The notes under the pieces were generated by a model. It saw only the letters and a list, made by a program, of their open reading frames with translations. It was not told where the DNA came from and did no database searches. A DNA stretch of 64,000 bases from Streptomyces sp. NRRL S-455 (GTDB taxonomy: Bacteria > Actinomycetota > Actinomycetes > Streptomycetales > Streptomycetaceae), in contig NZ_JOCT01000003.1 of NCBI RefSeq assembly GCF_000717875.1, positions 62,001 to 126,000 on the forward strand, given 5' to 3'. Positions 40,936-50,154 of this stretch are shown here, one piece after another (position 1 is the first letter of the stretch; each line of letters opens with the position of its first letter). Made by a program: the position numbers and the translations under genes.

Positions 40936-41649
40936 TCAGCCGCCGCTGACCGTCAGGTTGTTGGTGGTGAAGTTCAGGCCGCCGGAGGACGAGGTGATCT
41001 CGTAGCCGAACTGCACGTCACCGATGGTCTCGTTGCCCATCCACCTCTTCGTGTCCTTGATCCACTTCAGGATCGGCAGGATGTTGACGCTGCCGGAGCT
41101 GGAGTCGGACGTCCGCAGGAACGAAAAGACCTCGTTGGCCCCGTTGCTGCCCTTGTAGACGTTCCAGGTGTGGCCGCCGAGGGTGACGCTGCCCTGGGAG
41201 GTGCCGAGCGGTCCGACAGCGCCGTTGTGGTTGACCCAGAGCATGATCTCGTAGTCGTAGTCGGTGTCCCAGATGTCGTACGACGTGTTGTACGCGCCGG
41301 ACGACGGGACCGTGACGTTGTAGTTGCTGGTCAGCGAGGAGAGGGAGGTGATCGTCTTGTTGATCACCTTCTTGGAGTTCGGGTAGGACTTGATGCCGCC
41401 GGTGTTGGGGTGGTCGGCCCAGACGCCCCAGTTGGTGCCGGAGTTGGCCCAGACGCACTGGCTGCCGGCACCGGAGCCCCAGATGTTGTTGTAGAGCGTG
41501 TAGCCGTTCAGGCTGGCGTTGCCCCACTGGTCGCAGGAGTTCCAGACGGCGGCGGAGGCGGGGGCGGAGGCGAGCCCGACGGTGGCGCCGAGTGCCAGGG
41601 CGGGGGCGAGCAGAACCTTGGTGATCCTGCTCAGGGTGCGTGATGCCAT
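40936..41649 (-). CDS. Secreted glycoside hydrolase family 12 endoglucanase/xyloglucanase
   Basis: GH12 enzymes cut beta-1,4-glucan or xyloglucan chains internally. The 237-residue product has a signal peptide cut after APASA (residue 33) and the single GH12 beta-jelly-roll domain beginning AVWNSCDQWGN. The predicted nucleophile is Glu134 in YEIMLWVN and the acid/base is Glu217 in FGYEITSS. There is no carbohydrate-binding module or linker. It lies 33 bases after the GH95 gene as the last gene of the long minus-strand operon. Xyloglucan as substrate is inferred from the neighbours. Confidence 0.92.
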   Translation of the reverse strand: MASRTLSRITKVLLAPALALGATVGLASAPASAAVWNSCDQWGNASLNGYTLYNNIWGSGAGSQCVWANSGTNWGVWADHPNTGGIKSYPNSKKVINKTITSLSSLTSNYNVTVPSSGAYNTSYDIWDTDYDYEIMLWVNHNGAVGPLGTSQGSVTLGGHTWNVYKGSNGANEVFSFLRTSDSSSGSVNILPILKWIKDTKRWMGNETIGDVQFGYEITSSSGGLNFTTNNLTVSGG

Positions 41650-41682
41650 GGTGTCCCTTCCATGGGTGGGGGGATGGGCGGG

Positions 41683-43872
41683 CTACCACGTCCTCAGGGT
41701 GAGGACGTGGTCTTCTCCGGCGACGAGGTGGAGGGATTCCGAGCCGGAGGAAGTCCGCAGGTCGACGCGGTGGGTGCGGTCCGGCCGGATGACGGCGGTG
41801 GCGCCTTCCGGGGACCAGGTGAGGTCGATCCCGGCCCCGAACCGGGTCCGTACACCGCGCAGTGCGCCGCTGGGGTACGCCGCCGGCAGCGCGGGCAGCA
41901 GCACCAGCCGGTCGGGGGTGGACTGCACGAGCGTCTCGATCAGCACGGCGGGCAGGGTGTGCGCGGCGTCGGCGTTGTAGACGTCGCGCTTCGGGTAGTG
42001 GGCGCTCATCAGGGAGGCGTGGAAGAAGTCGCCGTCGAGGACCTGGCCGAGGGTGTGGGCGACGCGGTCGGCGTCCCTGAGCCGGGCCGCGACGAGGGCG
42101 TGGTGCAGATGGCCGTGCGCGGAGTCGTTCTCGGCGCCGCGCAGTTCGAGGGCGCGGTGGGCTGCGGCCGCCAGGCCGGGGGTGTCGTACGGGGTGATCT
42201 CGTCGAGCGGCCAGACGCCGTAGAGGTGGCTGAGGTGGCGGTGGTCGTAGGAGTCCTCGAGGCCCGGCCAGGCCCATTCGGCGAGGGCGCCGTCCTCGTT
42301 GACGCGGTGCGGCGGGAGCCGGTCGGCGAGGGCGTTCCAGCGGTCGGCGTCGGGGCCGGGGTGGTAGGCGGCGGCCGTGCGCAGGGCGTGGCGGGCCGCG
42401 GAGAGGTCCATGGCGGCGTTGAGGGTGCCCCAGCTCGCGTTCGCGGGCCGGTTCTCGGGTGAGTAGGAGGGGACGACGACGAGCTGCCCGTTCTCGTCGG
42501 TCCTGGTGAGGAAGTCCTCGTAGAACAGGGCGACTTCGGCGAGGGCGGCGGCGGTGCGGGGGTCGCGGGTGCCGTGGGTCTCGTCGTGGTCGACGAGCGG
42601 TTTGAGCAGCCAGTCGGCGCCGGCGGTCCACAGGTGCAGCGGGTACTCGCGGCTGTAGTGGTACGCGTGGCCCGACTCGCCGTCGGTGTGGGCGGGGGCG
42701 ACCACGCCCCGGGCGCCGAAGACCGCGCGGGCGTTGTCGCGCCAGTCGGGGAGCTGGCGGTGGACGAGACGGGCGTGGGCCTCGGTGACCTCGGGGAGGG
42801 CGGCGGCAGCGGCCGAGGCGGTCTGGAGGTTGAGGTTGGCGTCGTTGGTGAAGGCGCCCGACCAGGCGGTGTTCCAGTCGCCGGTCCACAGTCCGGTCAG
42901 GCGGGGCGGGAAGAGGCCGCCGGCGGACAGCAGGTGGTAGCGGCCGGCCGCGAACAGCCGCTCCAGCAGGGCCGCGCTCCGGGGCCGTCGCAGCAGCTCC
43001 GTGCCCGGCAGGGCGCGTTCGGCGGGGTCGGCGGCCAGATCGAGGGTGACGCGCTGGTAGGCCGTGCGGTGGAGGGCGACGTGCCGGCCGAGGAGCTCGT
43101 CGAACCCGTGCGGCAGGTCGCTCAGCGCACGCCCCTCCTGGACGACGTCGAGTTCGCCGGTGTGCCGGTGGACCCGGGTGAGGAGCAGCACGGAGCGGGC
43201 TCCGGCCGCGTGCAGCCCCGGGGGCACGAGGGTCGTCGTGCCGCCCGTGACGACGACCAGGGTGACGCCGGTGCAGGCCCGGTCGCTGTCCGGGTAGCGG
43301 GCGCGCAGGCTCAGCAGGGCACCCTCGGGGGTGAGGACGGCTCCGTGGCCGACGCCCAGTCCGGCGGGGGCGCCGGGCAGCCGGTGGTCCAGGTCGATGA
43401 CGAGGGTGAGGGCGGGACCGGTGACCTGCTGGACGATCACGTCGTCGGCGCGGGAGACGAAGACCCGGCTCTCCCATCCGGCGCAGGACGCCCGCACGAC
43501 ACCGGTGGTGAAGTCGACGTCACGCCGGTAGTCGTGACAGTCGCCCTGTGACCGTCGCAGCCGCACCTGGAACGCGGGGTGGAAGGGCTGCACCCACTGC
43601 AGCGGCCGGCCGTCCGTGAAGCCTTCGGCGGCGGTCGTGTCGCCGGCCAGGAGGCGGTCCTGGAGGGCGGGGAGGCCGGCGGCGAGCTGTGGGGGCCGGT
43701 CGTCCCTGCCGTTGGGGCGTACCAGGGTGTGATGGGTGACGATGACCCGCTCGATGTCCGGATCCCCGAACACCAGGGCGCCGTGGTGGCCGTTGCCGCT
43801 CAGGAAACCGTCCTCCCAGCGGAGGGCCGGGTGCGGCTCCCACGTGCCGTGGACGGGTGCCGAGCCGGTCAC
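41683..43872 (-). CDS. Glycoside hydrolase family 95-like, probable alpha-1,2-L-fucosidase
   Basis: GH95 enzymes remove alpha-1,2-linked L-fucose (some act on L-galactose). The 729-residue product has the N-terminal beta-sandwich (ALRWEDGFLSGNGHHGALVF) and an alpha/alpha barrel. TNDANLNLQTAS has the Asn pair of the family's NINLQ motif, VVPSYSPENRP carries the predicted acid Glu, and DHRHLSHLYGVWP is another core motif. The barrel sequence is divergent and shorter than in the best studied fucosidases, so substrate is less certain. No signal peptide is present. The GTG overlaps the GH42 stop as GTGA. In this locus it would strip the terminal residue from the galactosyl-xylosyl side chain of fucosylated xyloglucan. 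Confidence 0.75.
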   Translation of the reverse strand: MTGSAPVHGTWEPHPALRWEDGFLSGNGHHGALVFGDPDIERVIVTHHTLVRPNGRDDRPPQLAAGLPALQDRLLAGDTTAAEGFTDGRPLQWVQPFHPAFQVRLRRSQGDCHDYRRDVDFTTGVVRASCAGWESRVFVSRADDVIVQQVTGPALTLVIDLDHRLPGAPAGLGVGHGAVLTPEGALLSLRARYPDSDRACTGVTLVVVTGGTTTLVPPGLHAAGARSVLLLTRVHRHTGELDVVQEGRALSDLPHGFDELLGRHVALHRTAYQRVTLDLAADPAERALPGTELLRRPRSAALLERLFAAGRYHLLSAGGLFPPRLTGLWTGDWNTAWSGAFTNDANLNLQTASAAAAALPEVTEAHARLVHRQLPDWRDNARAVFGARGVVAPAHTDGESGHAYHYSREYPLHLWTAGADWLLKPLVDHDETHGTRDPRTAAALAEVALFYEDFLTRTDENGQLVVVPSYSPENRPANASWGTLNAAMDLSAARHALRTAAAYHPGPDADRWNALADRLPPHRVNEDGALAEWAWPGLEDSYDHRHLSHLYGVWPLDEITPYDTPGLAAAAHRALELRGAENDSAHGHLHHALVAARLRDADRVAHTLGQVLDGDFFHASLMSAHYPKRDVYNADAAHTLPAVLIETLVQSTPDRLVLLPALPAAYPSGALRGVRTRFGAGIDLTWSPEGATAVIRPDRTHRVDLRTSSGSESLHLVAGEDHVLTLRTW

Positions 43873-45836
43873 GGGCGCAGCACCGCCGTCCCGTAGCGGC
43901 CGAGAGTGATCCGGTCCGTGACGGTGTCCCCCGTGAGCAGGTCGTGGTGGGTACCGGGCACGTCGACGGCGACCGGCTCGCGGCCGTGGTTGAGCACGAA
44001 CAGCAGCTCGCCCCGGCGTACGGCCTCGACCTGTTCGGGGAGGCCGTCGAGGACCGGCCGGACGCCCGCGCCGCCGGCGATCCGGGCCAGCAGGTCGCGC
44101 AGCGCCCCGGGTTCCGGGAGCGTGGAGACGTACCAGGCCCGGCCCTTGCGCAGGATCGCGGGCAGTCCGTCGAGTTCGCCGCCCTGGTACGCGACGGTCT
44201 CCTCGGCGGTGCCGTCGGGCTCCAGTTCCTCGGACCACAGCGTGCCGTGCAGGCCCTCGCAGGCGACGGTCTCCCCCGCGTCGAGCGGCCACCACTCGTG
44301 CAGGGTGCGGATGCCGAACAGCTCGCGCAGCCGGGCGTCCATGCCGCCGGGCCGCACCCGGTCGTCCTCGTCGGCGACGCCGGTCTGGAAGCCGCAGACG
44401 AGGGTGCCGCCCTGCCGTACATGGCCGAGGAGGTTGTCGACGGCCGCGTCGGTGAGCGCGTACAGCTGCGGCACGACGACCACCCGGTACGACGTCAGGT
44501 CGTGCTCCGGGTGGGCGAAGTCGGTGGTGAGGTGCGCCTGCCACAGGGCCCGGTGCCAGGCGCGCAGCACGTCCGGGTAGTCCACCCGGCTGGAGAGGCG
44601 GCCGTCCTGGGCGCCGGCCCACCAGGAGTGCCAGTCGTGCAGGACGGCGATGTCCGCGGTGATGGGCCGGCCGGTCACCTCCGGGGCGATCCGTGCCAGC
44701 TCCGCACCGAGGCGCTTGACCTCCTGGAAGGTGCGGCCCTCCTCCCCCGCGTGGCTGACCATGCCGGAGTGGAACTTCTCCGCGCCCTGCCGGGACTGCC
44801 GCCACTGGAAGTAGCAGACGGCGTCGGCGCCCCGGGCCACGGCCTGGAGGGACCAGAGCCGGTTGAGGCCGCGCGGCTTGGGGTGGTTCACGCCCCGCCA
44901 GTTGACCGGCCCGGCCGCCTGTTCCATGAGCATCCACGGCCCGCGGGCCTGGGAGCGGGTCATGTCCTGGACGAGGGCGCCGCTCTGGGCGCCGAGCGGG
45001 TCACGCGGGTCCGGGTAGAGGTCGACGGAGACGACGTCCTCCTCCCCCGCCCAGCGCCAGGCGTCCTGCCCGAACCACAGCGGCATGAAGTTGCTGGTGA
45101 CCGGGAGGTGCGGGGTGTGCCGCCGGACGATGTCCCGTTCGGCGGCGTAGCACTCCAGGAGCATGTCGGAGGTGAAGCGCCGGAAGTCCAGCATCTGAGC
45201 GGGGTTGCGCATGTAGTGGGGCAGGCGGGGCGGCAGGATGCCGTCCCAGGTGTCATAGCCCTGGCTCCAGAAGGCGGTGCCCCAGGCCTCGTTGAGGGCG
45301 TCGAGCGTGCCGTACTTCTCCCGCAGCCAGCGGCGGAAGGCGGCCGCGGCCTCGTCGCCGTGGTCGAGGGTGCAGTACTCGTTGTTGATGTGCCACATGG
45401 TGAGGGACGGGTGGCCGCCGTAGCGGGCCGCCAGGTCCTCGGTGATGGCGGCTGCGTAGCGCCGGTAGGTGGCGCTGGAGTGGGAGAAGTGCTGGCGTCC
45501 GCCCCACCACTCGGTGCGGCCGTCCTCGGTGACGGGCAGGGTGTCGGGGTGCAGCCGCCCCATCCAGGGCGGGGGCGAGGACGTGGGCGTGGCCAGCACG
45601 ACGCCGATGCCGTTGTCGTGCATCAGGTCCGTCAGCGTGTCCAGCCAGCCGAACTCGCGTGCCCCGGGCTCCGGTTCCAGCTTCGACCAGGAGAAGACCC
45701 CGAGGGTGACGGAGTTGACGCCGGCGTCCTTCATCAGCCGGACGTCCTCGTGCCAGGTCGCCTCCGGCCACTGCTCCGGGTTGTAGTCGCCACCGAAGAG
45801 GAGGCGGCCTCTGGTCGCATCACTCAGGTCGGGCAT
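43869..45836 (-). CDS. Glycoside hydrolase family 42 beta-galactosidase
   Basis: The enzyme removes terminal beta-galactose. The 655-residue product starts with the family-typical GGDYNPEQWPE and has WHINNEYC with predicted acid/base Glu153 and WMLMEQAAGPVNWRG with predicted nucleophile Glu305. A trimerisation domain and a C-terminal beta domain follow. There is no signal peptide, so it is cytoplasmic. It overlaps the upstream GH74 stop by one base (TGATG) and the downstream GH95 start by four (GTGA). It would act on galactosylated oligosaccharides after uptake. Confidence 0.93.
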   Translation of the reverse strand: MPDLSDATRGRLLFGGDYNPEQWPEATWHEDVRLMKDAGVNSVTLGVFSWSKLEPEPGAREFGWLDTLTDLMHDNGIGVVLATPTSSPPPWMGRLHPDTLPVTEDGRTEWWGGRQHFSHSSATYRRYAAAITEDLAARYGGHPSLTMWHINNEYCTLDHGDEAAAAFRRWLREKYGTLDALNEAWGTAFWSQGYDTWDGILPPRLPHYMRNPAQMLDFRRFTSDMLLECYAAERDIVRRHTPHLPVTSNFMPLWFGQDAWRWAGEEDVVSVDLYPDPRDPLGAQSGALVQDMTRSQARGPWMLMEQAAGPVNWRGVNHPKPRGLNRLWSLQAVARGADAVCYFQWRQSRQGAEKFHSGMVSHAGEEGRTFQEVKRLGAELARIAPEVTGRPITADIAVLHDWHSWWAGAQDGRLSSRVDYPDVLRAWHRALWQAHLTTDFAHPEHDLTSYRVVVVPQLYALTDAAVDNLLGHVRQGGTLVCGFQTGVADEDDRVRPGGMDARLRELFGIRTLHEWWPLDAGETVACEGLHGTLWSEELEPDGTAEETVAYQGGELDGLPAILRKGRAWYVSTLPEPGALRDLLARIAGGAGVRPVLDGLPEQVEAVRRGELLFVLNHGREPVAVDVPGTHHDLLTGDTVTDRITLGRYGTAVLRP

Positions 45837-48040
45837 CAGACGGGCTCCCCGTACTGCACGCCGCGTCCGTTGGTGCCGAGGTAGACCCGGCCGTACACAC
45901 GCGGATCGCCGCTGATGCACGCGCCGATCCAGCCCCACTGGTGCCGGTCGTCGTTGATCCGTGTCCAGGTCTTCGCCTCGTCGTCGGAGCGGTACACGGC
46001 GGTGATGCTCTCGGTGGAGCCGACCATGTAGACCGCCGGGTAGGAGGCGCCCTCGGCGGCCTTGCCGAAGCCGAGGGTGTAGGAGGCCCAGCAGCTCGCG
46101 ACCTTGCTGAAGGTGGCACCGCCGTCCGTCGACCGGTACAGCCCGTTCGACTTCAGGCTGAGCCACAGGTCGCCGGAGCGCCCGGGCGCCACGGCCAGCT
46201 GGAACTCGCTGTCGCCCGAGCTGAGGCCGGTAGCCCGCGCGGTGAAGGTCAGGCCGCCGTCGGTGCTGGTGTGCAGGGTGCCGGTCGTGGTGTCGAAGGC
46301 GTAGAAGCGGGCCGGGTCCACGGGGTCCGCCACCGGGGTGGCCCCCTGCGGGAAGGAGGCGACCTCGGACCAGGTGGCGCCGTTGTCCGCGGAGCGGTAG
46401 CCCGGGTCGCCCGTTCCGAAGGACCACAGCAGCACGCTGCCGTCGGCGTTGGCGGCGATCGGCCCCGGCGCGGACTTGGCCACCTCCGGCTGGGCCTTGA
46501 AGGGCGCCCAGGTCTTGCCCCCGTCGTTCGACCAGGCGCCGTTGCCGTGGTCACCCCAGCCGGCCCGGACGACGTAGGACGGCCTGGCCGCGGCCAGCGC
46601 GAGCCCCGTCGCCGTGCCGAACACCGGGTTCGACGCCATGCCGCGCGACGGGGAGGCGGTGAGCCGCTCGTGGTACATGACCCCGATGTCCCCGGAGCCG
46701 CTGATCAGGTGCGCCTCCCCGGTCGGAGGCGAGATCAACCGGCGTACGGAGGCCTCCTCCAGACCGCGGATTTCCGGCGCCCAGTGCCTGAGGTCGCGGG
46801 TGCCGTACAGGGTCGCGCCGGTGCCGTAGACGATGTGTTCGGAGTCGTACGGGTCGAGGCCGACGGCCTGGATCCACCAGCCGAACTTGGGCTTGTCGGC
46901 GCCCCACTTGAGGTAGTGCGTCTCGGAGACGTCGAAGACGGCCTTGTCCTTCAGGGACGTCCAGGTGCGGCCGCCGTCGGTGGAGCGGTACACGGTGTCG
47001 ACGTCGGCCCAGCGGTTGTTGGTCGAGACGACGAGCGTGCCGGGGCGGCGGGCGTCGACGGCGACACCGCCGTAGCCGAAGGTGTCGGCGGAACCGTCGG
47101 CCGTCGTGCCCCCCGGCTTCACCGGGGTGACCTCGGTCCACTTCCCGCCTACGGTGCGCATTTTGTGCACGCTGCCGTCGGACTGGCCGTTGGGTCCTGG
47201 AGCGTTGGCGTACGTCACGTACAGCTCGCGGGTGTGCCGGTCGTAGGCGGCCCGGATCGGTACCTTGGCGGCGGCACCGGCGGGCTGCCCGGGGACGGCC
47301 TCCCAGGTCGTGCCGTCCGAGGTCCTGTAGAGGTTCGCGGAGGTGCCGTCGGAGTCGCCCCAGCCGGCGTAGACCGTACGGCCGGCCGCGACCAGGAGGG
47401 TGACGCCCTGGCCGGTGGCGCCGGGCGCGGCCGGGAAGCTCACGGCCTTCCAAGTGGCACCCCGGTCGGATGACTTGAGCAGTCCGTCGTGCCGGGTGCC
47501 GAGCCACAGCGTGTCGCTGTCCCGGGGGTCGACGAGCAGCCGCTCGCCGCAGCCACGTCCGTCCTCGTTGGCCCCGAGCTTCACGCCGAGGTCGGTGCGT
47601 TTCCAGGTGGCTCCCCGGTCCTCGGACCGCAGCACGGCCCCGTTGCCGGCCCAGGACTGCGTGTACGTCCCGAGGGCGAGGTACAGCCGGTTCGGATGCG
47701 CCGGGTCGACGGCCATGGCCTCCACGCCGAGCAGGTTCCAGTCGTCCCAGCCGATGTGGTCGGTGAGCGGGACCCACCGGTCGGTCCGGTCGTCCCAGCG
47801 GTAGGCGCCGCCGATGTCGGTCCGGGCGTAGGCGAGTCCGCGGACGGAGGGGTGGAAGAGGACGCCGGTGATGAATCCGGTGCCGCCCTGGACGGCGTTG
47901 CGCCAGCGGTAGGCCTGGCCGGCGGAGGCAGCCGCTCCGGCGGCGTGTGCCCGCCCGGGCTGGACGGGGACGGCGGTGAGCGCGGCGGCGGCCGCGGTCC
48001 CGGCCAGGACGGTTCTTCTGCTGGGGCGGGACGCGTGCAT
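45836..48040 (-). CDS. Secreted (Tat-type) glycoside hydrolase family 74 xyloglucanase
   Basis: GH74 enzymes are nearly all xyloglucan-specific endo- or oligoglucanases, which is the main argument for the substrate of this locus. The 734-residue product begins with a twin-arginine signal (SRRTVLAG at residues 7-14) cut near AHAAG. It has the double seven-bladed propeller with repeated SxDGGxTW strand motifs. The predicted catalytic Asp residues are Asp75 in ARTDIGGAYRW and Asp451 in GSGDIGVMYHE. There is no carbohydrate-binding module. It lies 120 bases after the permease genes, with a dispersed repeat in the gap, and overlaps GH42. Confidence 0.93.
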   Translation of the reverse strand: MHASRPSRRTVLAGTAAAAALTAVPVQPGRAHAAGAAASAGQAYRWRNAVQGGTGFITGVLFHPSVRGLAYARTDIGGAYRWDDRTDRWVPLTDHIGWDDWNLLGVEAMAVDPAHPNRLYLALGTYTQSWAGNGAVLRSEDRGATWKRTDLGVKLGANEDGRGCGERLLVDPRDSDTLWLGTRHDGLLKSSDRGATWKAVSFPAAPGATGQGVTLLVAAGRTVYAGWGDSDGTSANLYRTSDGTTWEAVPGQPAGAAAKVPIRAAYDRHTRELYVTYANAPGPNGQSDGSVHKMRTVGGKWTEVTPVKPGGTTADGSADTFGYGGVAVDARRPGTLVVSTNNRWADVDTVYRSTDGGRTWTSLKDKAVFDVSETHYLKWGADKPKFGWWIQAVGLDPYDSEHIVYGTGATLYGTRDLRHWAPEIRGLEEASVRRLISPPTGEAHLISGSGDIGVMYHERLTASPSRGMASNPVFGTATGLALAAARPSYVVRAGWGDHGNGAWSNDGGKTWAPFKAQPEVAKSAPGPIAANADGSVLLWSFGTGDPGYRSADNGATWSEVASFPQGATPVADPVDPARFYAFDTTTGTLHTSTDGGLTFTARATGLSSGDSEFQLAVAPGRSGDLWLSLKSNGLYRSTDGGATFSKVASCWASYTLGFGKAAEGASYPAVYMVGSTESITAVYRSDDEAKTWTRINDDRHQWGWIGACISGDPRVYGRVYLGTNGRGVQYGEPV

Positions 48041-48082
48041 GACATACCTCGTCTTTGCGAAGGGGGGAGGGGGAAAGAACCT

Positions 48083-48111
48083 GGGGCGCGGGGAAGTGCG
48101 CGATCAGCCAC
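48083..48111 (+). repeat. Dispersed 29-base element, copy 3
   Basis: GGGGCGCGGGGAAGTGCGCG followed by ATCAGCCAC differs from copy 2 at two positions. It lies in the 120-base gap between the second permease gene and the GH74 gene. The left hairpin arm seen in copy 2 is missing, so it may not terminate transcription. Confidence 0.8.
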
Positions 48112-48160
48112 GGCGAGGCCGCACAGGGGAGACGACGGACAGCCCTTTCGGTGCGAGCCG

Positions 48161-49096
48161 TCAGCCCTTCACCGCGCCCGTCAGCATGCCCTTCTTGAAG
48201 TGCCGCTGGACGAAGGGCGACAGCACGGCGACCGGCAACAAGGCCATCACCATGACCGCCATCTGCACCGCCAGCCCCGACAACTGACCGGTCTTGATGG
48301 CCTGGCCCAGACCGACCGGCGCTTCCTGCTTCTGCACGAGCTGGATCATGACGTTCTGCAACGGCATCATGTCCTGGTCGTTCAGGTAGATCGACGCGTT
48401 GAACCAGGCACTCCAGTACCCGACGGCGTAGAACAGCGTGATCACCGCGAGGACGGCCCGCGACAGCGGCATGACGATCTGCCAGAGGATGCGGAAGTCC
48501 CCGGCGCCGTCGATGCGCGCACTGTCGATGAGTTCCTGCGAGATCCCCATGAAGAAGCCGCGCAGCACCAGGATGTTGAAGACGCTCACCGCGCTCGGCA
48601 GGATCAGCGCGAGGTAGCTGTCCATCAGGCCGAGGGACTGCACGAGCAGATAGGTGGGGATGAGGCCGGCACTGAAGAACATGGTCGCCAGCAGCGTCAT
48701 CAGGATCCAGCGGTGGCCGAGGGACCCGCTGCGGGAGAGGCCGTAGGCGCACAGGACGGACACCGCCATGGAGAACAGTGTGCCGACCAGGGTGACGAGG
48801 ACGCTGATGATCGCGGCGCGGGTGACCTGGCCGCCGCTGAGCAGTTCCTGGTACGCGATGAAGGTGATGCCCTTGGGCACCAGCACCAGGCCGCCCGCCT
48901 CGTCGATGGTCTTCCGCGAGGAGAGGCTGGTGACGACCACGATCCACAGCGGGAAGAGGATCGCCAGGCAGGCGAGGGACAGGGCGATGGCCTTGCCCGC
49001 GAGGCCCGCCCTGGAGGGCTCCTCCTCCCACGCCGGGCGGGGCGGAGCGGCCCACGGGCGCGGCGTGTTCGCCGGTTTCTCGATGACGGCGGTCAC
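48161..49096 (-). CDS. Carbohydrate ABC importer permease, LplC/MsmG type
   Basis: This is an inner-membrane permease with six predicted helices (311 residues). It starts with the coupled GTG that overlaps the upstream permease stop as GTGA. It shows the EAA coupling loop ELIDSARIDGAGDFRILWQI and ends FVQRHFKKGMLTGAVKG, the characteristic C-terminus of CUT1-family sugar permeases that import oligosaccharides. The partner ATPase is not encoded in the window. Confidence 0.92.
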   Translation of the reverse strand: MTAVIEKPANTPRPWAAPPRPAWEEEPSRAGLAGKAIALSLACLAILFPLWIVVVTSLSSRKTIDEAGGLVLVPKGITFIAYQELLSGGQVTRAAIISVLVTLVGTLFSMAVSVLCAYGLSRSGSLGHRWILMTLLATMFFSAGLIPTYLLVQSLGLMDSYLALILPSAVSVFNILVLRGFFMGISQELIDSARIDGAGDFRILWQIVMPLSRAVLAVITLFYAVGYWSAWFNASIYLNDQDMMPLQNVMIQLVQKQEAPVGLGQAIKTGQLSGLAVQMAVMVMALLPVAVLSPFVQRHFKKGMLTGAVKG

Positions 49097-50127
49097 TTCT
49101 TGTACACCCCCTGCTCGCCCATGAGATGGGCCACCTTGTTCGCGGCGAGGACCAGGCCGATGCTGACCACGCCCTTGATGAGACCGGCGGCGGCCGCGTA
49201 GCTGAAGTCCTGGTTGCGCACGCCGTTCCACCACACGAAGGTGTCGAGGACCTCTCCCGCACCCGGTCCGACGGCGTCGCGTTGCAGCAGGATCTGCTCG
49301 AACCCGACGGTCAGGGCGTCGCCGACGCGCAGCACGAGGAGGAGGGCGATCACCGGGCGCAGGGCGGGCAGCGTGACGTGCCACATGCGCCGCCAGCGTC
49401 CGGCGCCGTCCATCGCGGCGGCCTCGTACAGGTCCGGGCTGACCGACGCCAGGGCGGCGAGGAAGACGATGATCCCCCACCCGGCGTCCTTCCACACGCT
49501 CTCCGCGGTGAGCAGGAAGGGGAAGGTGTCCGGGTTGGTCATGATGTCGATGCCGTCGTACCCGTTCTGCCGCAGCAGCTGAGAGAGCATCCCCGCGCCG
49601 CCGAACATCTGCTGGAAAACGGCGATGACCAGCACCCACGAGAAGAAGTGCGGCAGGTAGAGCACCGCCTGCGCGACGGCCCGCACGCGGGGCCGGACCA
49701 CGCTGTTGATGAGCAGCGCGAGCAGGATCGGGATCGGGAAGAACAGCATGAGCTGGACGAGAAACAGCACCAGCGTGTTCTCGACGGCGTTCCAGAAGGC
49801 CGAGTCCTCGAAGATCCGCTGGAAGTTCTCCAGGCCCACGAAGGGGCTGTTCAGGATGGAGATGATGCCGTTGTCGCTGACGTAGGGATCGTAGTCCTGG
49901 AAGGCGACGACGTTGCCGAGGATGGGCAGGTAGTTGAAGACCAGCACCAGCAGGACGGTCGGCAGGGTCATGAGGACCAGGACGCGATCGCGTCGGAACC
50001 TGTGCCGGAGGCTCAGCTTGCCCGCAGGTGGCTTCTCCCGGGAACCGGTGGCGTCACCGGACGCCGCCGCGCTCTTCTCGGGCGGTGCGGCCTCGGCGCT
50101 GCTCCGAGGCACCGTGCTGTGCGACAC
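49093..50127 (-). CDS. Carbohydrate ABC importer permease, LplB/MsmF type
   Basis: This is the first permease of the sugar importer (344 residues), with a disordered 40-residue N-terminus and then six helices. The first helix includes VLVLMTLPTVLLVLVFNYLP followed by VAFQDYDP, as in LplB proteins. The EAA loop is SPDLYEAAAMDGAGRWRRMW. It is 27 bases behind the binding-protein gene and overlaps the second permease by four bases. Confidence 0.92.
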   Translation of the reverse strand: MSHSTVPRSSAEAAPPEKSAAASGDATGSREKPPAGKLSLRHRFRRDRVLVLMTLPTVLLVLVFNYLPILGNVVAFQDYDPYVSDNGIISILNSPFVGLENFQRIFEDSAFWNAVENTLVLFLVQLMLFFPIPILLALLINSVVRPRVRAVAQAVLYLPHFFSWVLVIAVFQQMFGGAGMLSQLLRQNGYDGIDIMTNPDTFPFLLTAESVWKDAGWGIIVFLAALASVSPDLYEAAAMDGAGRWRRMWHVTLPALRPVIALLLVLRVGDALTVGFEQILLQRDAVGPGAGEVLDTFVWWNGVRNQDFSYAAAAGLIKGVVSIGLVLAANKVAHLMGEQGVYKK

Positions 50128-50154
50128 GGCTGTTCTCCTTGCCTCAGAGCCTGG

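Noticed and set aside
48041..48160. Terminator splitting the importer genes from the GH74-GH42-GH95-GH12 genes
   Set aside because: The element here lacks the complementary arm seen in copy 2 and no operator or promoter is visible, so I treat the genes as one operon with possible differential RNA stability.
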